This document shows, piece after piece, positions 1 to 9,896 of a DNA stretch of 64,000 nt. The stretch's first letter is position 1. The number at the start of each line of letters is the position of its first letter. The position numbers and the translations under genes were made by a program. The notes under the pieces were generated by a model, which saw only the letters and a list, made by a program, of their open reading frames with translations, searched no databases and was not told where the DNA came from. Source of the stretch: Nitrosospira sp. Nsp2 (lineage in GTDB: Bacteria; Pseudomonadota; Gammaproteobacteria; Burkholderiales; Nitrosomonadaceae); assembly GCF_003050965.1 (NCBI RefSeq), contig NZ_QAOU01000001.1, forward strand, positions 806,001 through 870,000, read 5' to 3'.

Positions 1-126
1 AATTTCAGACAGGAAGACCCGCACTCCATGCGCCTACTCCAGATGCTGTTTGACATCGAGGATGGGCTGATCGAATCCGAGGCATTGAAGAGCGACTTTG
101 TCGTGGTCGCTGCTAAACCACTATAA
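1..126 (+). CDS. 3' end of an unidentified gene (start outside window)
   Basis: Frame 1 is open from the first base to a TAA at 124-126 and encodes 41 residues ending in SDFVVVAAKPL. The short hydrophobic beta-strand-like end resembles the last strand of a Rossmann-type enzyme such as a SAM methyltransferase, but that is only an impression. The gene cannot be named from this fragment. About 245 bases without a supported gene follow. Confidence 0.45.
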   Translation, partial: NFRQEDPHSMRLLQMLFDIEDGLIESEALKSDFVVVAAKPL

Positions 127-371
127 ATGCTGAAGGCTGAGCCCGTACGATTTTACAGCGAAGGCTAACGTGCTTTCACTTTCACGTTGTTGCGTTGTCG
201 CGCTGGCGATAATTGCGCGAACGGCGGAAATCATTAAGTTGCCAGCCCCTTATTCCTCGTAAAATTCACCGCATACAGCAATTCGCCGAAAACTCAAAAG
301 CCGGCTGACATGTGGATCAAGGCCGGCAGTGCCGTGCTCGTGCTGGGCGCGAGGCGAGGGCTCGCCGAGCT

Positions 372-593
372 TCAGCCAGTTTTTAGTTTAACCGCGAAAT
401 CCGCGATCCCGATCTTGAAAAGGAACCTGGCCGCGGTATCGAGGGTTTTGAATTGGCGAGTCTCGCGTCGGGAAGTTTCCAACGGATATCCGTCGGCTAC
501 GATCATGTAGCCGTTTGTCATGACAGCATAGCTCACCTGGATACGCTTGAGCGCGCCGGCATTCAGCAGAAGTTTAAGTTCTCGCTCGGTCAT
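372..593 (-). CDS. ParC-like small partition-associated protein
   Basis: 73 residues starting MTERELKLLLNAGALKR. The N-terminus, and the later pattern in which a phenylalanine-rich 'FKTLDTAARFLFKIGI' stretch precedes a short basic end, resemble the small ParC-family partition-associated proteins of proteobacterial plasmids and integrated elements; this assignment is from memory of the family. The frame stays open upstream to 782, but the upstream part is low-quality coding sequence overlapping the neighbouring regulator, so I chose the ATG at 593, which follows an A-rich stretch with only a weak ribosome binding site. An alternative ATG lies at 641. It sits downstream of an HTH gene on the same strand, and together they look like a two-gene unit left from a plasmid or integrated element. 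Confidence 0.5.
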   Translation of the reverse strand: MTERELKLLLNAGALKRIQVSYAVMTNGYMIVADGYPLETSRRETRQFKTLDTAARFLFKIGIADFAVKLKTG

Positions 594-694
594 TTTTTTC
601 TCATTTTTATTATCGTCCAACCAACGTTTCTTTCGCGGCATACGTATACAGAAAATAGTTTGGCGATGGTACGGCCAGGTGCGACCGCGGGGCA

Positions 695-931
695 TTACTG
701 AAAGTCCGCATCCGCGTCGAATAGCTTGCCTTGCTTCACGACTACCAGCAAATCGCCAGGTTTGACTTGAAGAAAATCGCACAGCTTGGACAGTACTTGG
801 CGGTCAAAACTGTTCACCTTGTCGTAGTAATAGCGATCAATGGTGGCACGTGCGATACCCGTCGCCCGACACACGTCGGAGACTTTGAGGCGCTTGGCTC
901 CCAGGATCGTGGAAAGGCGGCAGCTGATCAT
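695..931 (-). CDS. Small XRE/Cro-type HTH regulator
   Basis: 78 residues, almost entirely one helix-turn-helix domain. 'LKVSDVCRATGIARATIDRYYYDK' fits helices 2-3 of the Cro/C1 fold, and 'VLSKLCDFLQVKPGDLLVV' is the typical C-terminal helix of the short HTH_26/YozG-type regulators in which a small DNA-binding protein has no effector domain. It would act as a cytoplasmic DNA-binding dimer. The start at 931 lies 13 bases from a perfect 20-bp palindrome, a natural autoregulatory operator. The ParC-like gene follows on the same strand about 100 bases downstream. The function is probably control of this small module. Confidence 0.75.
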   Translation of the reverse strand: MISCRLSTILGAKRLKVSDVCRATGIARATIDRYYYDKVNSFDRQVLSKLCDFLQVKPGDLLVVVKQGKLFDADADFQ

Positions 932-943
932 TACGAAGCAATC

Positions 944-963
944 ATTAATCGATATCGATTAAT
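944..963. promoter_or_regulatory. Perfect 20-bp palindrome, likely operator
   Basis: ATTAATCGATATCGATTAAT is identical to its reverse complement. It lies 13 bases upstream of the start of the minus-strand HTH gene (931). The position and perfect two-fold symmetry fit the binding site of a dimeric Cro-type repressor, so autoregulation is inferred. Confidence 0.6.
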
Positions 964-1433
964 ATAAGCTATGTAAAGATTAATGTCGAGCGAGCAGAGC
1001 ACGGACGGGGTGAGTCCAACCGGAGTACTGGCTCCCCATCGATTCTGTGTGTTCTGCGAGAGCGGTTTTTCATTCCGCATCCCCCAAAATCAGCCCCTAT
1101 ACGCTCTATGAAAAGTTTCCTGGAAGTATTGATCCCGTTATTTCAGCGCCTTCTGCTTCTTGATCCCATTCCGTGAAAATTAATAAATTATTAAAAGATA
1201 GATTTGAAAAATCCAGCTTATTAGCTATGTTGAATGAGACACACGTCGTGCCAGGAATAGTGACACCCGACTCAACCTCTTCCATGTTGATGATTTTGTT
1301 ACAAGAAATAGAAGAGGCTCAGAAACGGAAACGGGGGGACAGAATAGCGGCGCCGAACAGAAATGGATTTAGAAGCGGCATAGCGTGGTCACGGTGTAAT
1401 CGAAGATGCTCAACTTATCTGAGGAAAGCTGTC
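964..1433. other. Intergenic region upstream of TIGR03118-type gene
   Basis: No gene is supported. The downstream gene's frame stays open back to 1173, but that stretch has no signal peptide and no good ribosome binding site, so it is treated as leader. Confidence 0.5.
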
Positions 1434-2561
1434 ATGCGAAAAGTCCGATACTGTTTGTATTCACTCACTGCAGGCGTGGTGTTATCTACCTCCATCCATG
1501 CCTGGGCTGTTCCTTTCAATCAAACCAACCTGGTTAGCAGTGATCTGGTGGCGCACCCAGCGCCAATTGGGGATCCCGATATTAAAAACGCATGGGGTAT
1601 GTCGTTTGGTCCATCTAACCCATTCTGGATCTCCGGAAACGGTTCTGGAAAATCGGTGATATATAGCGTGGACCCGGTGACCCAGGTTCCCACCCAACAG
1701 CCACTGAAGGTAACGATTCCCGGCAATGGCAGTGTGACAGGCCAGGTCTTCAACAGCAATGCGGCATCATTCAATGGTAATCAGTTTCTCTTCGTGAGCG
1801 AAGACGGCACGGTTTCCGGCTGGCGGCCAGCGCTGGGCAGCACGGCTGAAGCTATCGCCCCGGCGTCCTCGGCCAACGTTTACAAGGGTGTTGCCCTGGG
1901 CAGCGTCGGGGGTAATGATTATATGTACGCGGCGAACTTCAGGGCGGGCACGATCGATGTCCATAAGGGCGTTAACGGAGCTCCGTCCCTACCGGGCTCG
2001 TTTAGCGATCCCACTCTCCCTGCGGGATATGCGCCCTTCAACATTCAGAATCTCGACGGCTCGCTCTACGTTGCTTATGCTAAACAGGACGCGGACAAGT
2101 CGGATGAGGTCTCCGGGCCGGGAACTGGCTTTGTCGATAAATTCAGCCTGAGTGGCGACTTTATCGGTCGAGTGGCTTCCGGGGGGGCACTGGATGCGCC
2201 ATGGGGCATGGCGATTGCGCCATCCTCGTTCGGTAACATGGCGGGTGACTTGCTGGTGGGTAATTTCGGCGACGGCCACATCAATGTTTATGACGCCACC
2301 ACCCACGCATTTCTTGGGCAAGTAACTGGTGCTAACAATAGCCCGCTTGCGGTCGACGGATTATGGGCCATTTCGCCAGGAAATGATGGATCGGCAGGAA
2401 GCAGCCATCTGCTGTACTTCACTGCAGGGCCCGACTCAGAGGCTAACGGTCTGTTTGGCGTTCTAACCCCCGTTCCGGAGCCCTCGGAATATGCGATGAT
2501 GCTGGCTGGTCTTGGGGTATTAGCGCTTCTGATCAGGCGCCGCACTCCCACTCCCAGCTGA
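1434..2561 (+). CDS. TIGR03118-family surface protein with PEP-CTERM tail
   Basis: 375 residues. An N-terminal signal peptide (MRKVRYCLYSLTAGVVLS...HAWA) is followed by a beta-propeller-like body beginning FNQTNLVSSD and containing 'NAWGMSFGPSNPFWISGNGSG', which matches my memory of the TIGR03118 family. The C-terminus has the complete PEP-CTERM sorting signal: VPEPSEYA, a hydrophobic helix, then RRR. Exosortase would cleave this signal and release or anchor the protein at the cell surface. The ATG at 1434 was chosen because it has GAGGAAA upstream and starts the signal peptide directly. The frame is open further upstream but without a signal sequence. The biochemical function of the body is unknown. 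It is one of six PEP-CTERM-like genes in the window. Confidence 0.85.
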   Translation: MRKVRYCLYSLTAGVVLSTSIHAWAVPFNQTNLVSSDLVAHPAPIGDPDIKNAWGMSFGPSNPFWISGNGSGKSVIYSVDPVTQVPTQQPLKVTIPGNGSVTGQVFNSNAASFNGNQFLFVSEDGTVSGWRPALGSTAEAIAPASSANVYKGVALGSVGGNDYMYAANFRAGTIDVHKGVNGAPSLPGSFSDPTLPAGYAPFNIQNLDGSLYVAYAKQDADKSDEVSGPGTGFVDKFSLSGDFIGRVASGGALDAPWGMAIAPSSFGNMAGDLLVGNFGDGHINVYDATTHAFLGQVTGANNSPLAVDGLWAISPGNDGSAGSSHLLYFTAGPDSEANGLFGVLTPVPEPSEYAMMLAGLGVLALLIRRRTPTPS

Positions 2562-2599
2562 AGACCGCGACATATTTCAATCGGCTTCTCATGAAAAAC

Positions 2600-2623
2600 C
2601 CGAGCCTCCCCGCCGAGGCTCGG
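2600..2623 (-). terminator. Rho-independent terminator (best on minus strand)
   Basis: CCGAGCCTC and GAGGCTCGG form a perfect 9-bp stem with a 6-base loop. On the minus strand the hairpin is followed by GTTTTTC, so it suits the metallopeptidase transcript that ends at 2805. On the plus strand it could weakly terminate the PEP-CTERM gene ending at 2561. Confidence 0.65.
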
Positions 2624-2804
2624 TCCTCATCACTCCAGGCGGTGCTACGGTTCGAATCAAAATGCTTGCCTCTCAAGAGGTGTGGAGGAGCCTCACGCCG
2701 GTTGTACGAAATGGCGGGATAAGGTCCGTGTCGATAATAAACGAGTCTGCAACCCGAATGGATCGTTCATTCCGGCGTTAATATTTTGCACAGCTCAACT
2801 TCAC

Positions 2805-3488
2805 TCATCGGCGCAAAATCGCCAGCCAACGCGCCATGTTGAGGAGTGTCATCAGGGAAGCGGCAACGTAAGTCCACGCCGCGGCGCTGAGCAGGCGCCG
2901 GGCGTGCGGTAGGTCCCCATCTATCAGATAATGCCCTCGCTCCAAATTCGGCAAGGCGCGGGCAAAACTGGCATTCAACTCCATCGGCAAGGTGAGTGCG
3001 TGCACAAGCGCGGTGCTTCCCAGGGTCAGAAGGCCGCCGGCAACGAACAGCAATCCTGCCGCCGGAGACCGTGATAACGTCATAATCACAGGAGCCAGCA
3101 TCAGGATACCCGCGCCCAGCTTCTCCACGGGCGCAACCCATTGGACCAGTCTGGTACGCAAGGCAAGGGGGGCGTAATTATCATGGTCCTGGATCGCATG
3201 CCCTACTTCATGCGCCGCGACTGCTACGGCGGTCAAGGAGCGACCGTTGAACTTATCCGGCGTGAGACGGACTTTTTTTGCCAGGGGATCATAATGGTCG
3301 CCTGATTCCGTTACCTCCACGCCGATATGTTGCAAATTGGCCTGGTCCAGCAGGTCGCGGGCGAGTTGGGCGCCGGTAAACGAATAGCGATTCGCCGGTT
3401 CGCTATACTTTTCCATGGTATGTTTGACCCAATAGGAAGGTCCGACAATCAGGAGAATGACGAAACAGATCAATATCAGATAAAGCAT
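2805..3488 (-). CDS. YugP-type membrane zinc metallopeptidase
   Basis: 227 residues. There is an N-terminal membrane segment (residues 1-19), a zinc-binding HEVGH motif at residues 93-97 within 'AVAVAAHEVGHAIQ', and further hydrophobic segments after residue 115. This order matches the neutral zinc metallopeptidase family typified by Bacillus YugP, and the length is usual for the family. The two histidines and a downstream acidic residue would hold zinc, with the glutamate as general base. The physiological substrate of the family is not known. The gene stands alone, divergent from the next PEP-CTERM gene, with a terminator-like hairpin about 180 bases past its stop. Confidence 0.85.
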   Translation of the reverse strand: MLYLILICFVILLIVGPSYWVKHTMEKYSEPANRYSFTGAQLARDLLDQANLQHIGVEVTESGDHYDPLAKKVRLTPDKFNGRSLTAVAVAAHEVGHAIQDHDNYAPLALRTRLVQWVAPVEKLGAGILMLAPVIMTLSRSPAAGLLFVAGGLLTLGSTALVHALTLPMELNASFARALPNLERGHYLIDGDLPHARRLLSAAAWTYVAASLMTLLNMARWLAILRR

Positions 3489-3969
3489 GGCAGGAAATAT
3501 AGTAAAAAAACAACTGGATCTGGATAGGCCAAATGACGGCTTATCAACGTTGGATCGTCAGGGTTTCAAATAATTTCTTAATTTTAAATTGTGCCAGACT
3601 GAATGCGTCAACAATACCATTTAGCGTAGGAGAAAAAGAGGTCTGCACCCGGCCTGTGTAACACGCCCTCGATATTGGAAGTTCATGTTTGTGTTCCCTC
3701 AGCGCGACGGGGCGGGCAACGTTGATTTTGTCATCCAGGTACGTTTCTCGGTCAGGCCTATAGATTGCATTGCATTTCTGGTCCTTTGCTCACTTTTCGA
3801 ATTTTTCGCGCTCTTCTGCTGTATTCATTTTCGTTCATCTTTAACGTCTTGGTTTTCAATTCGTCGAGCAGCTTCCTGCCACCGCCTGGCGCTTCAAGAT
3901 TTCTTTAGGGCCGTGCCCCATTTCCGTAAGTAAAATCCGATGAGGTTCTTCAATCTTAAGGAGAGTCGA
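3489..3969. other. Divergent intergenic region
   Basis: Promoter region between the divergent metallopeptidase and HAF-repeat genes. Short open frames here have no ribosome binding site and no recognisable product. Confidence 0.4.
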
Positions 3970-5169
3970 ATGAAGACAAAATTACCCTGTCTTGGGTTAG
4001 TTGCCGCAACCATTTTATTGGGTGGCGTAAATCAGACTCAGGCCAGCACTTATGCTGTCACTGTACTCAAGAGCCCGCCGGGGGCATTTTATGATTCTCC
4101 CAGTTCCCTTAATAACTCAGGACAAGTCGTTGGAGACAGCCTTGTTGCGACTGCGACCGTACACGCAATGCTATGGGAGGCCGGCAAGGTAACCGATCTC
4201 GGGACATTCGGCGGAAATTATAGTTACGCCGAGGCCATTAACGATGCGGGAGTAATTGTTGGTTTTAGTGTAACTTCTGCCGGCGTTAACCGCGCCACGC
4301 TCTGGAATGGCAGTGCGGGTATTGACCTTGAACCCTCGAACAAACTGGGCGGCTACGCTTCCGATATCAATAACCTGGGGCAGGTTGTGATAAATAGACC
4401 TGCTGATGCCGGGTCTACACATGCTGTGCTTTGGACTGACAATACCGTTACAGATCTGCCTGTTTTTCCCGGTAGCAGAATTTATAGTAACGCCAGCGCG
4501 ATCAATGACGCCGGAGAAATTGTCGGATCCATCACTGACCTTGATTCCCTTCTAACGCGTGCCGTCCTATGGCACGGGAATACCGTCACGGATTTGGGTA
4601 CGTTGTATGAGAACTTCAATTCAGCCAATGACATCAGCAATACTGGAGAGATTGTCGGGGATAGCGTGGTAGCCAACGGAATACGGCATGCCACCCTTTG
4701 GTCCGGGTCCACCATTACCGATCTTGGTGCGCTGACTCCAATCTCGGGCTCCGACAGCGAAAGTGTTGCTAACGCTATCAATGATGCGGGGCAAATCGTT
4801 GGCTATAGCATACTGGACGATAATCCGCGCGCAACCGTGCAACATGCGACATTGTGGGACCATGGCGCACTAATAGATCTTAACGATGCCCTCGATCCTG
4901 CTTCCGGGAGAACGGGATGGGAAATTGTCAATGCTTCCGATATTAACAATAACGGAGCCATAGTAGCGGATGCATGGCAGCACGGGTTCCAACACGCCAT
5001 ATTGCTGACCCCTGTACCCGAACCGGAAGCTTTCATGCTGCTGCTGGCGGGTCTTGGATTGCTGGGATTCAAGATGCGTCGTCGCACGATGGATTTCCGG
5101 GCCAATACGGGTCCGTCAGGCATGAAGGCGGTTTACCTGGGCAGACAGGGTCAAGCTGCAAATTTCTAG
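3970..5169 (+). CDS. HAF-repeat extracellular protein with PEP-CTERM signal
   Basis: 399 residues. The start at 3970 follows AAGGAGAG and begins a signal peptide ending near QTQAS. The body is built of about six HAF-type repeats of the form A-I-N-D-A-G-x-I-V-G ... H/R-A-x-L-W ... TDLGT, a family of predicted surface beta-structures of unknown function. A PEP-CTERM signal (VPEPEAFMLLLAGLGLLGF-x-MRRR) is complete. Unusually, about 25 further residues follow the arginine cluster, whereas most PEP-CTERM proteins end within a few residues of it, so a frameshift or lost stop near the original end is possible. Two decayed HAF loci occur elsewhere in the window (35.1 and 43.7 kb). Confidence 0.85.
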   Translation: MKTKLPCLGLVAATILLGGVNQTQASTYAVTVLKSPPGAFYDSPSSLNNSGQVVGDSLVATATVHAMLWEAGKVTDLGTFGGNYSYAEAINDAGVIVGFSVTSAGVNRATLWNGSAGIDLEPSNKLGGYASDINNLGQVVINRPADAGSTHAVLWTDNTVTDLPVFPGSRIYSNASAINDAGEIVGSITDLDSLLTRAVLWHGNTVTDLGTLYENFNSANDISNTGEIVGDSVVANGIRHATLWSGSTITDLGALTPISGSDSESVANAINDAGQIVGYSILDDNPRATVQHATLWDHGALIDLNDALDPASGRTGWEIVNASDINNNGAIVADAWQHGFQHAILLTPVPEPEAFMLLLAGLGLLGFKMRRRTMDFRANTGPSGMKAVYLGRQGQAANF

Positions 5170-5761
5170 CTGATGGTTCAATGAACTAAAGAAATGGGAC
5201 TCACTTGACCACTGAAGTGAGACCAACCTCAACAGTTCGGTCCCTTCCCCAATTATCGTTTTACTGATTTCGACGAGTCGCTGATCATTTGGCTACAGCG
5301 GCACGCTTCCAACGCTCTCCTCTCTACCTGTCGAATCTTACAGGTATTTCATATTGTTGCTTCATCACGCCCCGATTCTGCCGTAGATTAATAGGTGAAA
5401 CTCGTCATGGGCGGTCGCGCTCGCGCAGAAATCGTCTCGCTGCGCGATGATTCGCGATGGCACTTGCTGCATACCTGCAACATACTTTGCGGGCGCGACC
5501 CATAAACCTGGAGACGTCATCGGCAAGGCAATTCATCGTCCGTATAACCGCGGATATGGCTGCGCACCGGGCATGTGCGTGCAATGGGCCGCCGCTGCTT
5601 CGCTCTTTGTCTGGCTCACTGAAGGTATCGTCGCTGGCAATGGGATTGGTTGAAGTCGGGGCAATTACCACGCCATGGCTGGTCATGCATTGGTCGCGCA
5701 TCATCACGCGATTGCTCGATATGCCTGAATTCAACTAAAGATTTTTGTTGGGAGCGAGGTA
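5170..5761. other. Intergenic region with unassigned open frames
   Basis: Overlapping frames on both strands between about 5405 and 5738 (up to 109 codons) give no recognisable product. I see no convincing gene here. The segment may be a decayed fragment. Confidence 0.4.
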
Positions 5762-8668
5762 ATGTTAAGAAAAATCGGCAAGCTCGTCCTTGATGAAATG
5801 CCCGACGGAATTGTCATCACCACAATTGATGGAGTTGTCATTTACTGGAACAAGGGTGCTGAATCGGTGTTCGGCTATACGGAGGCCGAGGTGCTGCAGC
5901 GTCCACTTGACGAGTTGATCGGGACGCCGAATCAGCAGACGTGGAAGATTGAAAACAATCTCAAGGATATTAGGCGGAAGGAGGTCTACGTCCAGGAAGC
6001 ATTATGCCGGAGAAAAGACGGGGGGCTCATCCATGCGGACATATCGAGCAAAGTCCTGTCGATTGAACAGCAACCAAATGATCTTGTACTGTTCAGCTGC
6101 AAGGACATAACTCATCTTAAAGCGTTGCGCGACGCCAAGTTGATCGGTACCAAATTTGGCAACTTGCTGGATTCGACGCCTGACGGGATTGTCATCGTGA
6201 ACTCGACAGGCCGCATTGTGCTGGTCAACACCCAGGCGGACAAGCTGTTCGGATATCGAACGGGCGAACTAATTGGCCAACCGGTGGAGGCGCTGCTACC
6301 GCACCGCTATCGCAGCCTTCACGTTGGTCATCGAGCCAATTACTTCGCCCAGTCCCACACCCGAACAATGGGCGCCGGACTGGACTTGTATGGCCTCCGA
6401 AAGGATGGCGTCGAGTTTCCACTCGAGATCAGCCTGAGTCCCATTCAGACAGACGAAGGGATGTTCAGCATGAGCGCGATCCGTGACACCAGCGAGCGGA
6501 AAAAAGCGGAACAGAAATTCCGCGATCTGCTGGAGTCGGCGCCGGATGCGATCGTGATCGTCAATGATCAGGGCGAAATCGTATTGGTCAATTCGCAGAC
6601 CGAAAAGCTTTTTGGTTATCCACGCGAGCAACTTCTTGGCAACAAGATCGAGATGCTCATACCTGCACGTTTCAGAATGCATCATCCCCGTATGCGGAGC
6701 AGCTTTGCCGCTGCCCCGCGCCCGCGGCCTATGGGGGCCGGGCTGGAACTGTATGGTTTGCGAAAAGACGGGAGCGAGTTTCCTGTTGAAATCAGTCTCA
6801 GTCCGATTCAAACCGAAGAGGGCACGCTGATATCCGGTGCCATCCGGGATATCTCGGAGAGAAACCGTATCAAGGAAATACACACTCAACTCCGGCGCGA
6901 TCTTTCTGAGCGCGAGATTGCGGAAAAGGCGCTTTTTGAAGAGAAGGAACGCCTGCGGGTCACGCTAAGCTGCATCGGGGATGCCGTCATTACGACTGAT
7001 GTGGCGGGAAAGGTGACCTATCTCAACCCCGTTGCGGAAGCCATGACAGGCTGGATTTCCCAAGAAGCGTATGGCCTCCCGCTGCCCGAGGTATTTCAGA
7101 TAGTCAATGCGCTTACAAATGAACCCGTTCCCAACCCGATCGAGAAAGTGCTTCGCGAAAAGGAAAACGTCAGCCTCACGCCCCATACGCTGCTGATACA
7201 GCGAGGCGGCAAAACTTTTCCGATTGAAGACTCGGCAGCGCCGATACGTGACCAGCATGGCGAAATCATGGGCGCGGTGCTCGTGTTCCACGATGTCACC
7301 CACGCGCAGAAAATGGCGCTGGAGATGACGTATCAGGCCACCCATGATGCGCTGACCGGCCTTATTAACCGGCATGAATTCGAGCGGCGCCTTGAGCACG
7401 CATTGCAGACGGGCAAGCAGGACGGGAAGGAGCATACATTGCTTTATCTCGATCTCGATCAGTTCAAGGTGGTCAATGACACCTGCGGCCATACCGCCGG
7501 CGACGAACTGTTGAAACAATTGACGGGCGTGCTCCAGGCCAAGCTGCGCAGTAGCGATACGCTGGCGCGTCTGGGCGGCGACGAGTTTGGCGTGCTGCTC
7601 GAAAGCTGCCCGACGGCACCCGCCCTTCGGATAGCCGATCTGTTGAGGCAGACAGTGCATGAATTTCGCTTCGTCTGGGACGGCAAGATCTTTCCACTGG
7701 GTGCCAGCATCGGGCTGGTGACGTTCAGCGACGGAGAGGAAACCCTTTCCGATGTTATGCGCATGGCTGACGCCGTCTGTTTCCTTGCCAAGGACAACGG
7801 GCGCAACCGGGTTCAAGTCTATACCTCCGAAGACAAGGGCCTGGCCAAACGCCGTGGCGAGATGGGATGGGTAGGGCGCATCCAGAAAGCGCTGGAGGAG
7901 GATCGGTTTGTGCTCTACACGCAAAAAATACTGCGGCTCTCCGATCATCCCGAGGGTGGCGATCACTATGAAGTGCTCCTGCGCATGAAAGGCGAGGACG
8001 GGATGCTGGTGCCGCCGATGGCTTTCATCCCTGCTGCGGAGCGCTATGGGCTGATGCCCCAGCTCGACCGATGGGTGATCGTTACCGCGTTTGCGCAATA
8101 CGCGGACCGCCACCCGCCCGGCAGCCCGCTTGGCACATGCTCAATTAATCTTTCAGGTACGTCGATTTGCGACGAGAGTTTATATGAGTTCCTGGTCGAG
8201 CAATTTGATCTGCATAAGGTTCCACCCGCTGGAATCTGCTTCGAAATTACAGAAACCTCGGCAATCGCGAACCTGATCCAGGCGAACATGCTGATCGGAA
8301 AATTGAAGGATCTCGGCTGCCGCCTTTCCCTGGATGACTTCGGCAGCGGAATGTCCTCCTTTACCTACCTCAAGCATTTGCCGGTGGACTACCTAAAAAT
8401 TGATGGCGGGTTCGTTAAGGACATGGTCACTGACCCGATTGACCGCGCTATGGTCGAGGCCATCAATAATATAGGGCACGTGATGAAAATCGAGACGATT
8501 GCGGAGTTTGTGGAGAACGACGCAATTCTTGAGGCGTTGCGAGGAATTGGCGTTGACTACGCGCAAGGGTATGGAATCGAAAGACCGCGCCCGGAGAGTC
8601 CGCAACGGCCTGATTCAGAATTGGCCTTCGCCACGAACAGATCTCAGCGCCGGAACTGTTCACAATAA
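5762..8668 (+). CDS. Multi-PAS diguanylate cyclase/phosphodiesterase
   Basis: 968 residues and no transmembrane segment, so probably a cytosolic sensor. Four PAS domains come first (about residues 8-120, 130-245, 255-370, 395-515). The second and third are close relatives of each other (both contain 'DGIVIVN'/'DAIVIVN' and '[13 protein letters not shown]'), suggesting internal duplication. A GGDEF domain with intact GGDEF at 605-609 follows, then an EAL-type domain in which the signature is EVL at 737-739. The key acid E737, the DDFGSG loop at 858-863 and 'LKIDG' are present, so phosphodiesterase activity is plausible. It would interconvert c-di-GMP in response to a ligand or redox signal sensed by the PAS domains. 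Start follows GGGAGCGAGG. Confidence 0.92.
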   Translation: MLRKIGKLVLDEMPDGIVITTIDGVVIYWNKGAESVFGYTEAEVLQRPLDELIGTPNQQTWKIENNLKDIRRKEVYVQEALCRRKDGGLIHADISSKVLSIEQQPNDLVLFSCKDITHLKALRDAKLIGTKFGNLLDSTPDGIVIVNSTGRIVLVNTQADKLFGYRTGELIGQPVEALLPHRYRSLHVGHRANYFAQSHTRTMGAGLDLYGLRKDGVEFPLEISLSPIQTDEGMFSMSAIRDTSERKKAEQKFRDLLESAPDAIVIVNDQGEIVLVNSQTEKLFGYPREQLLGNKIEMLIPARFRMHHPRMRSSFAAAPRPRPMGAGLELYGLRKDGSEFPVEISLSPIQTEEGTLISGAIRDISERNRIKEIHTQLRRDLSEREIAEKALFEEKERLRVTLSCIGDAVITTDVAGKVTYLNPVAEAMTGWISQEAYGLPLPEVFQIVNALTNEPVPNPIEKVLREKENVSLTPHTLLIQRGGKTFPIEDSAAPIRDQHGEIMGAVLVFHDVTHAQKMALEMTYQATHDALTGLINRHEFERRLEHALQTGKQDGKEHTLLYLDLDQFKVVNDTCGHTAGDELLKQLTGVLQAKLRSSDTLARLGGDEFGVLLESCPTAPALRIADLLRQTVHEFRFVWDGKIFPLGASIGLVTFSDGEETLSDVMRMADAVCFLAKDNGRNRVQVYTSEDKGLAKRRGEMGWVGRIQKALEEDRFVLYTQKILRLSDHPEGGDHYEVLLRMKGEDGMLVPPMAFIPAAERYGLMPQLDRWVIVTAFAQYADRHPPGSPLGTCSINLSGTSICDESLYEFLVEQFDLHKVPPAGICFEITETSAIANLIQANMLIGKLKDLGCRLSLDDFGSGMSSFTYLKHLPVDYLKIDGGFVKDMVTDPIDRAMVEAINNIGHVMKIETIAEFVENDAILEALRGIGVDYAQGYGIERPRPESPQRPDSELAFATNRSQRRNCSQ

Positions 8669-8762
8669 TTCATCGTGCTGAAACGTCATTATTGCAATCA
8701 TCCGGGTCGGCCTGATCCACGGGATGAGCGGTTAGGGCGGCGGCAAGAGGACGACCGAATGG

Positions 8763-9815
8763 TTATTGCGCTTGCCGGCTTGAAGAAAAAAGATCCCAGG
8801 CTGCCATAAACAAAGCGGCGATCACGGGGCCGATGACAAACCCGGTTAGCCCGAAAAGAACCATTCCTCCAAGGGTGGAGATAAGAACCATGTAATCGGG
8901 AATTTGAGTGTCAGCGCCGACGAGTATGGGCCGCAGGATATTATCCACCAAGCCTATAACGAATATTCCAAAGACGATAAGAACTGTTCCTTCGAAGATC
9001 GCTCCGGTAAGAAGGAAGTAGATTGCGACGGGTCCCCAGACTAACCCCGCCCCAATTGCCGGCAACAGGGAAAGAAAAGCCATTACCGTCCCCCACAACA
9101 CGGCCCCCGGAATTCCTAGAAACGCGAATATCACGCCTCCCAGGGCGCCCTGCAATGCAGCCACGGCAATGTTGCCCTTTACGGTGGCACGGACAACAGT
9201 AGTGAACTTGCTGAACAGGTGCCGCTTGTGTTCCGGGTGTAGCGGGATAGCAAGTCTTATTTTCTCAAATACGATGTTTCCATCTCGCAACAGGAAGAAC
9301 AGCAGATAGAGCATGACGCCAAAGCTTACGATGAACTCGAATGTATTTTGTCCGATCTTTAGCCCTTCCACGGCGATGAGCTGAGTTTCCTGGGCGGCGC
9401 CGTTTGATAACGTATCTTTTGCTTCTGAAAATTTTGCCAATCCGGCGCCATCGAGGAGATTGACGATCCATGGGGGTAGCATGCTGATCGCCTGATGGAA
9501 ATATGTGCCAAATTTCAGCTCCCCGGAGCTGATTTTCTGATAAAACGCGTGGCCCTCATGCAGGAGCGACGTTGTAATGAATGTCGCGGGGAGGATCACA
9601 ATGACGAGGCAGAGCAGTAGCGTTGCAAACGCAGCGAGGTTCTCCCGTTTGGGTATCAGGACCAGCAGACGCCGGTAAAACGGCGTAAACATGATGGCCA
9701 GCACGCACGCCCAGAACACGGCACCGTAAAACGGTAGCAGTATGGTGCCGAATGCCACGGACACGGCAACTAACAGGAGCAGGAAAGCTTTATGCTGAAG
9801 CTCGGTCGAATTCAT
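8763..9815 (-). CDS. AI-2E family (YdiK-like) membrane transporter
   Basis: 350 residues with the pattern of the AI-2E transporter family: paired membrane helices at the N-terminus (about 8-45), two further helices near 60-85, a long soluble stretch (about 85-150), then a compact group of helices with the glycine-rich 'GALGGVIFAFLGIPGAVLWG' and 'LPAIGAGLVWGP' regions, and a final pair. Members include exporters of autoinducer-2 and Na+/H+ antiporters, but most are of unknown substrate, so the transport role here is open. It lies 81 bases downstream of a phospholipase-D lipoprotein gene on the same strand and may be co-transcribed with it. Confidence 0.88.
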   Translation of the reverse strand: MNSTELQHKAFLLLLVAVSVAFGTILLPFYGAVFWACVLAIMFTPFYRRLLVLIPKRENLAAFATLLLCLVIVILPATFITTSLLHEGHAFYQKISSGELKFGTYFHQAISMLPPWIVNLLDGAGLAKFSEAKDTLSNGAAQETQLIAVEGLKIGQNTFEFIVSFGVMLYLLFFLLRDGNIVFEKIRLAIPLHPEHKRHLFSKFTTVVRATVKGNIAVAALQGALGGVIFAFLGIPGAVLWGTVMAFLSLLPAIGAGLVWGPVAIYFLLTGAIFEGTVLIVFGIFVIGLVDNILRPILVGADTQIPDYMVLISTLGGMVLFGLTGFVIGPVIAALFMAAWDLFSSSRQAQ

Positions 9816-9896
9816 GAAATCCCGATTAAAATGAGAATATTTCCGGCTGCGCCACTTGCTTGTTTCGGTGCTGAGCTTTCAGAGCCAACCAATCGA

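Noticed and set aside
1173-1433. N-terminal extension of the TIGR03118-type protein
   Set aside because: The extension has no ribosome binding site or signal peptide; the ATG at 1434 has both.
5405-5738. 109-codon minus-strand and 93-codon plus-strand frames
   Set aside because: They overlap each other, have arginine/cysteine/serine-rich compositions and no recognisable domain or ribosome binding site.
6965-8113. 382-codon minus-strand open frame
   Set aside because: It is the antisense shadow of the GGDEF-EAL coding region, rich in histidine and arginine as expected for such a shadow.
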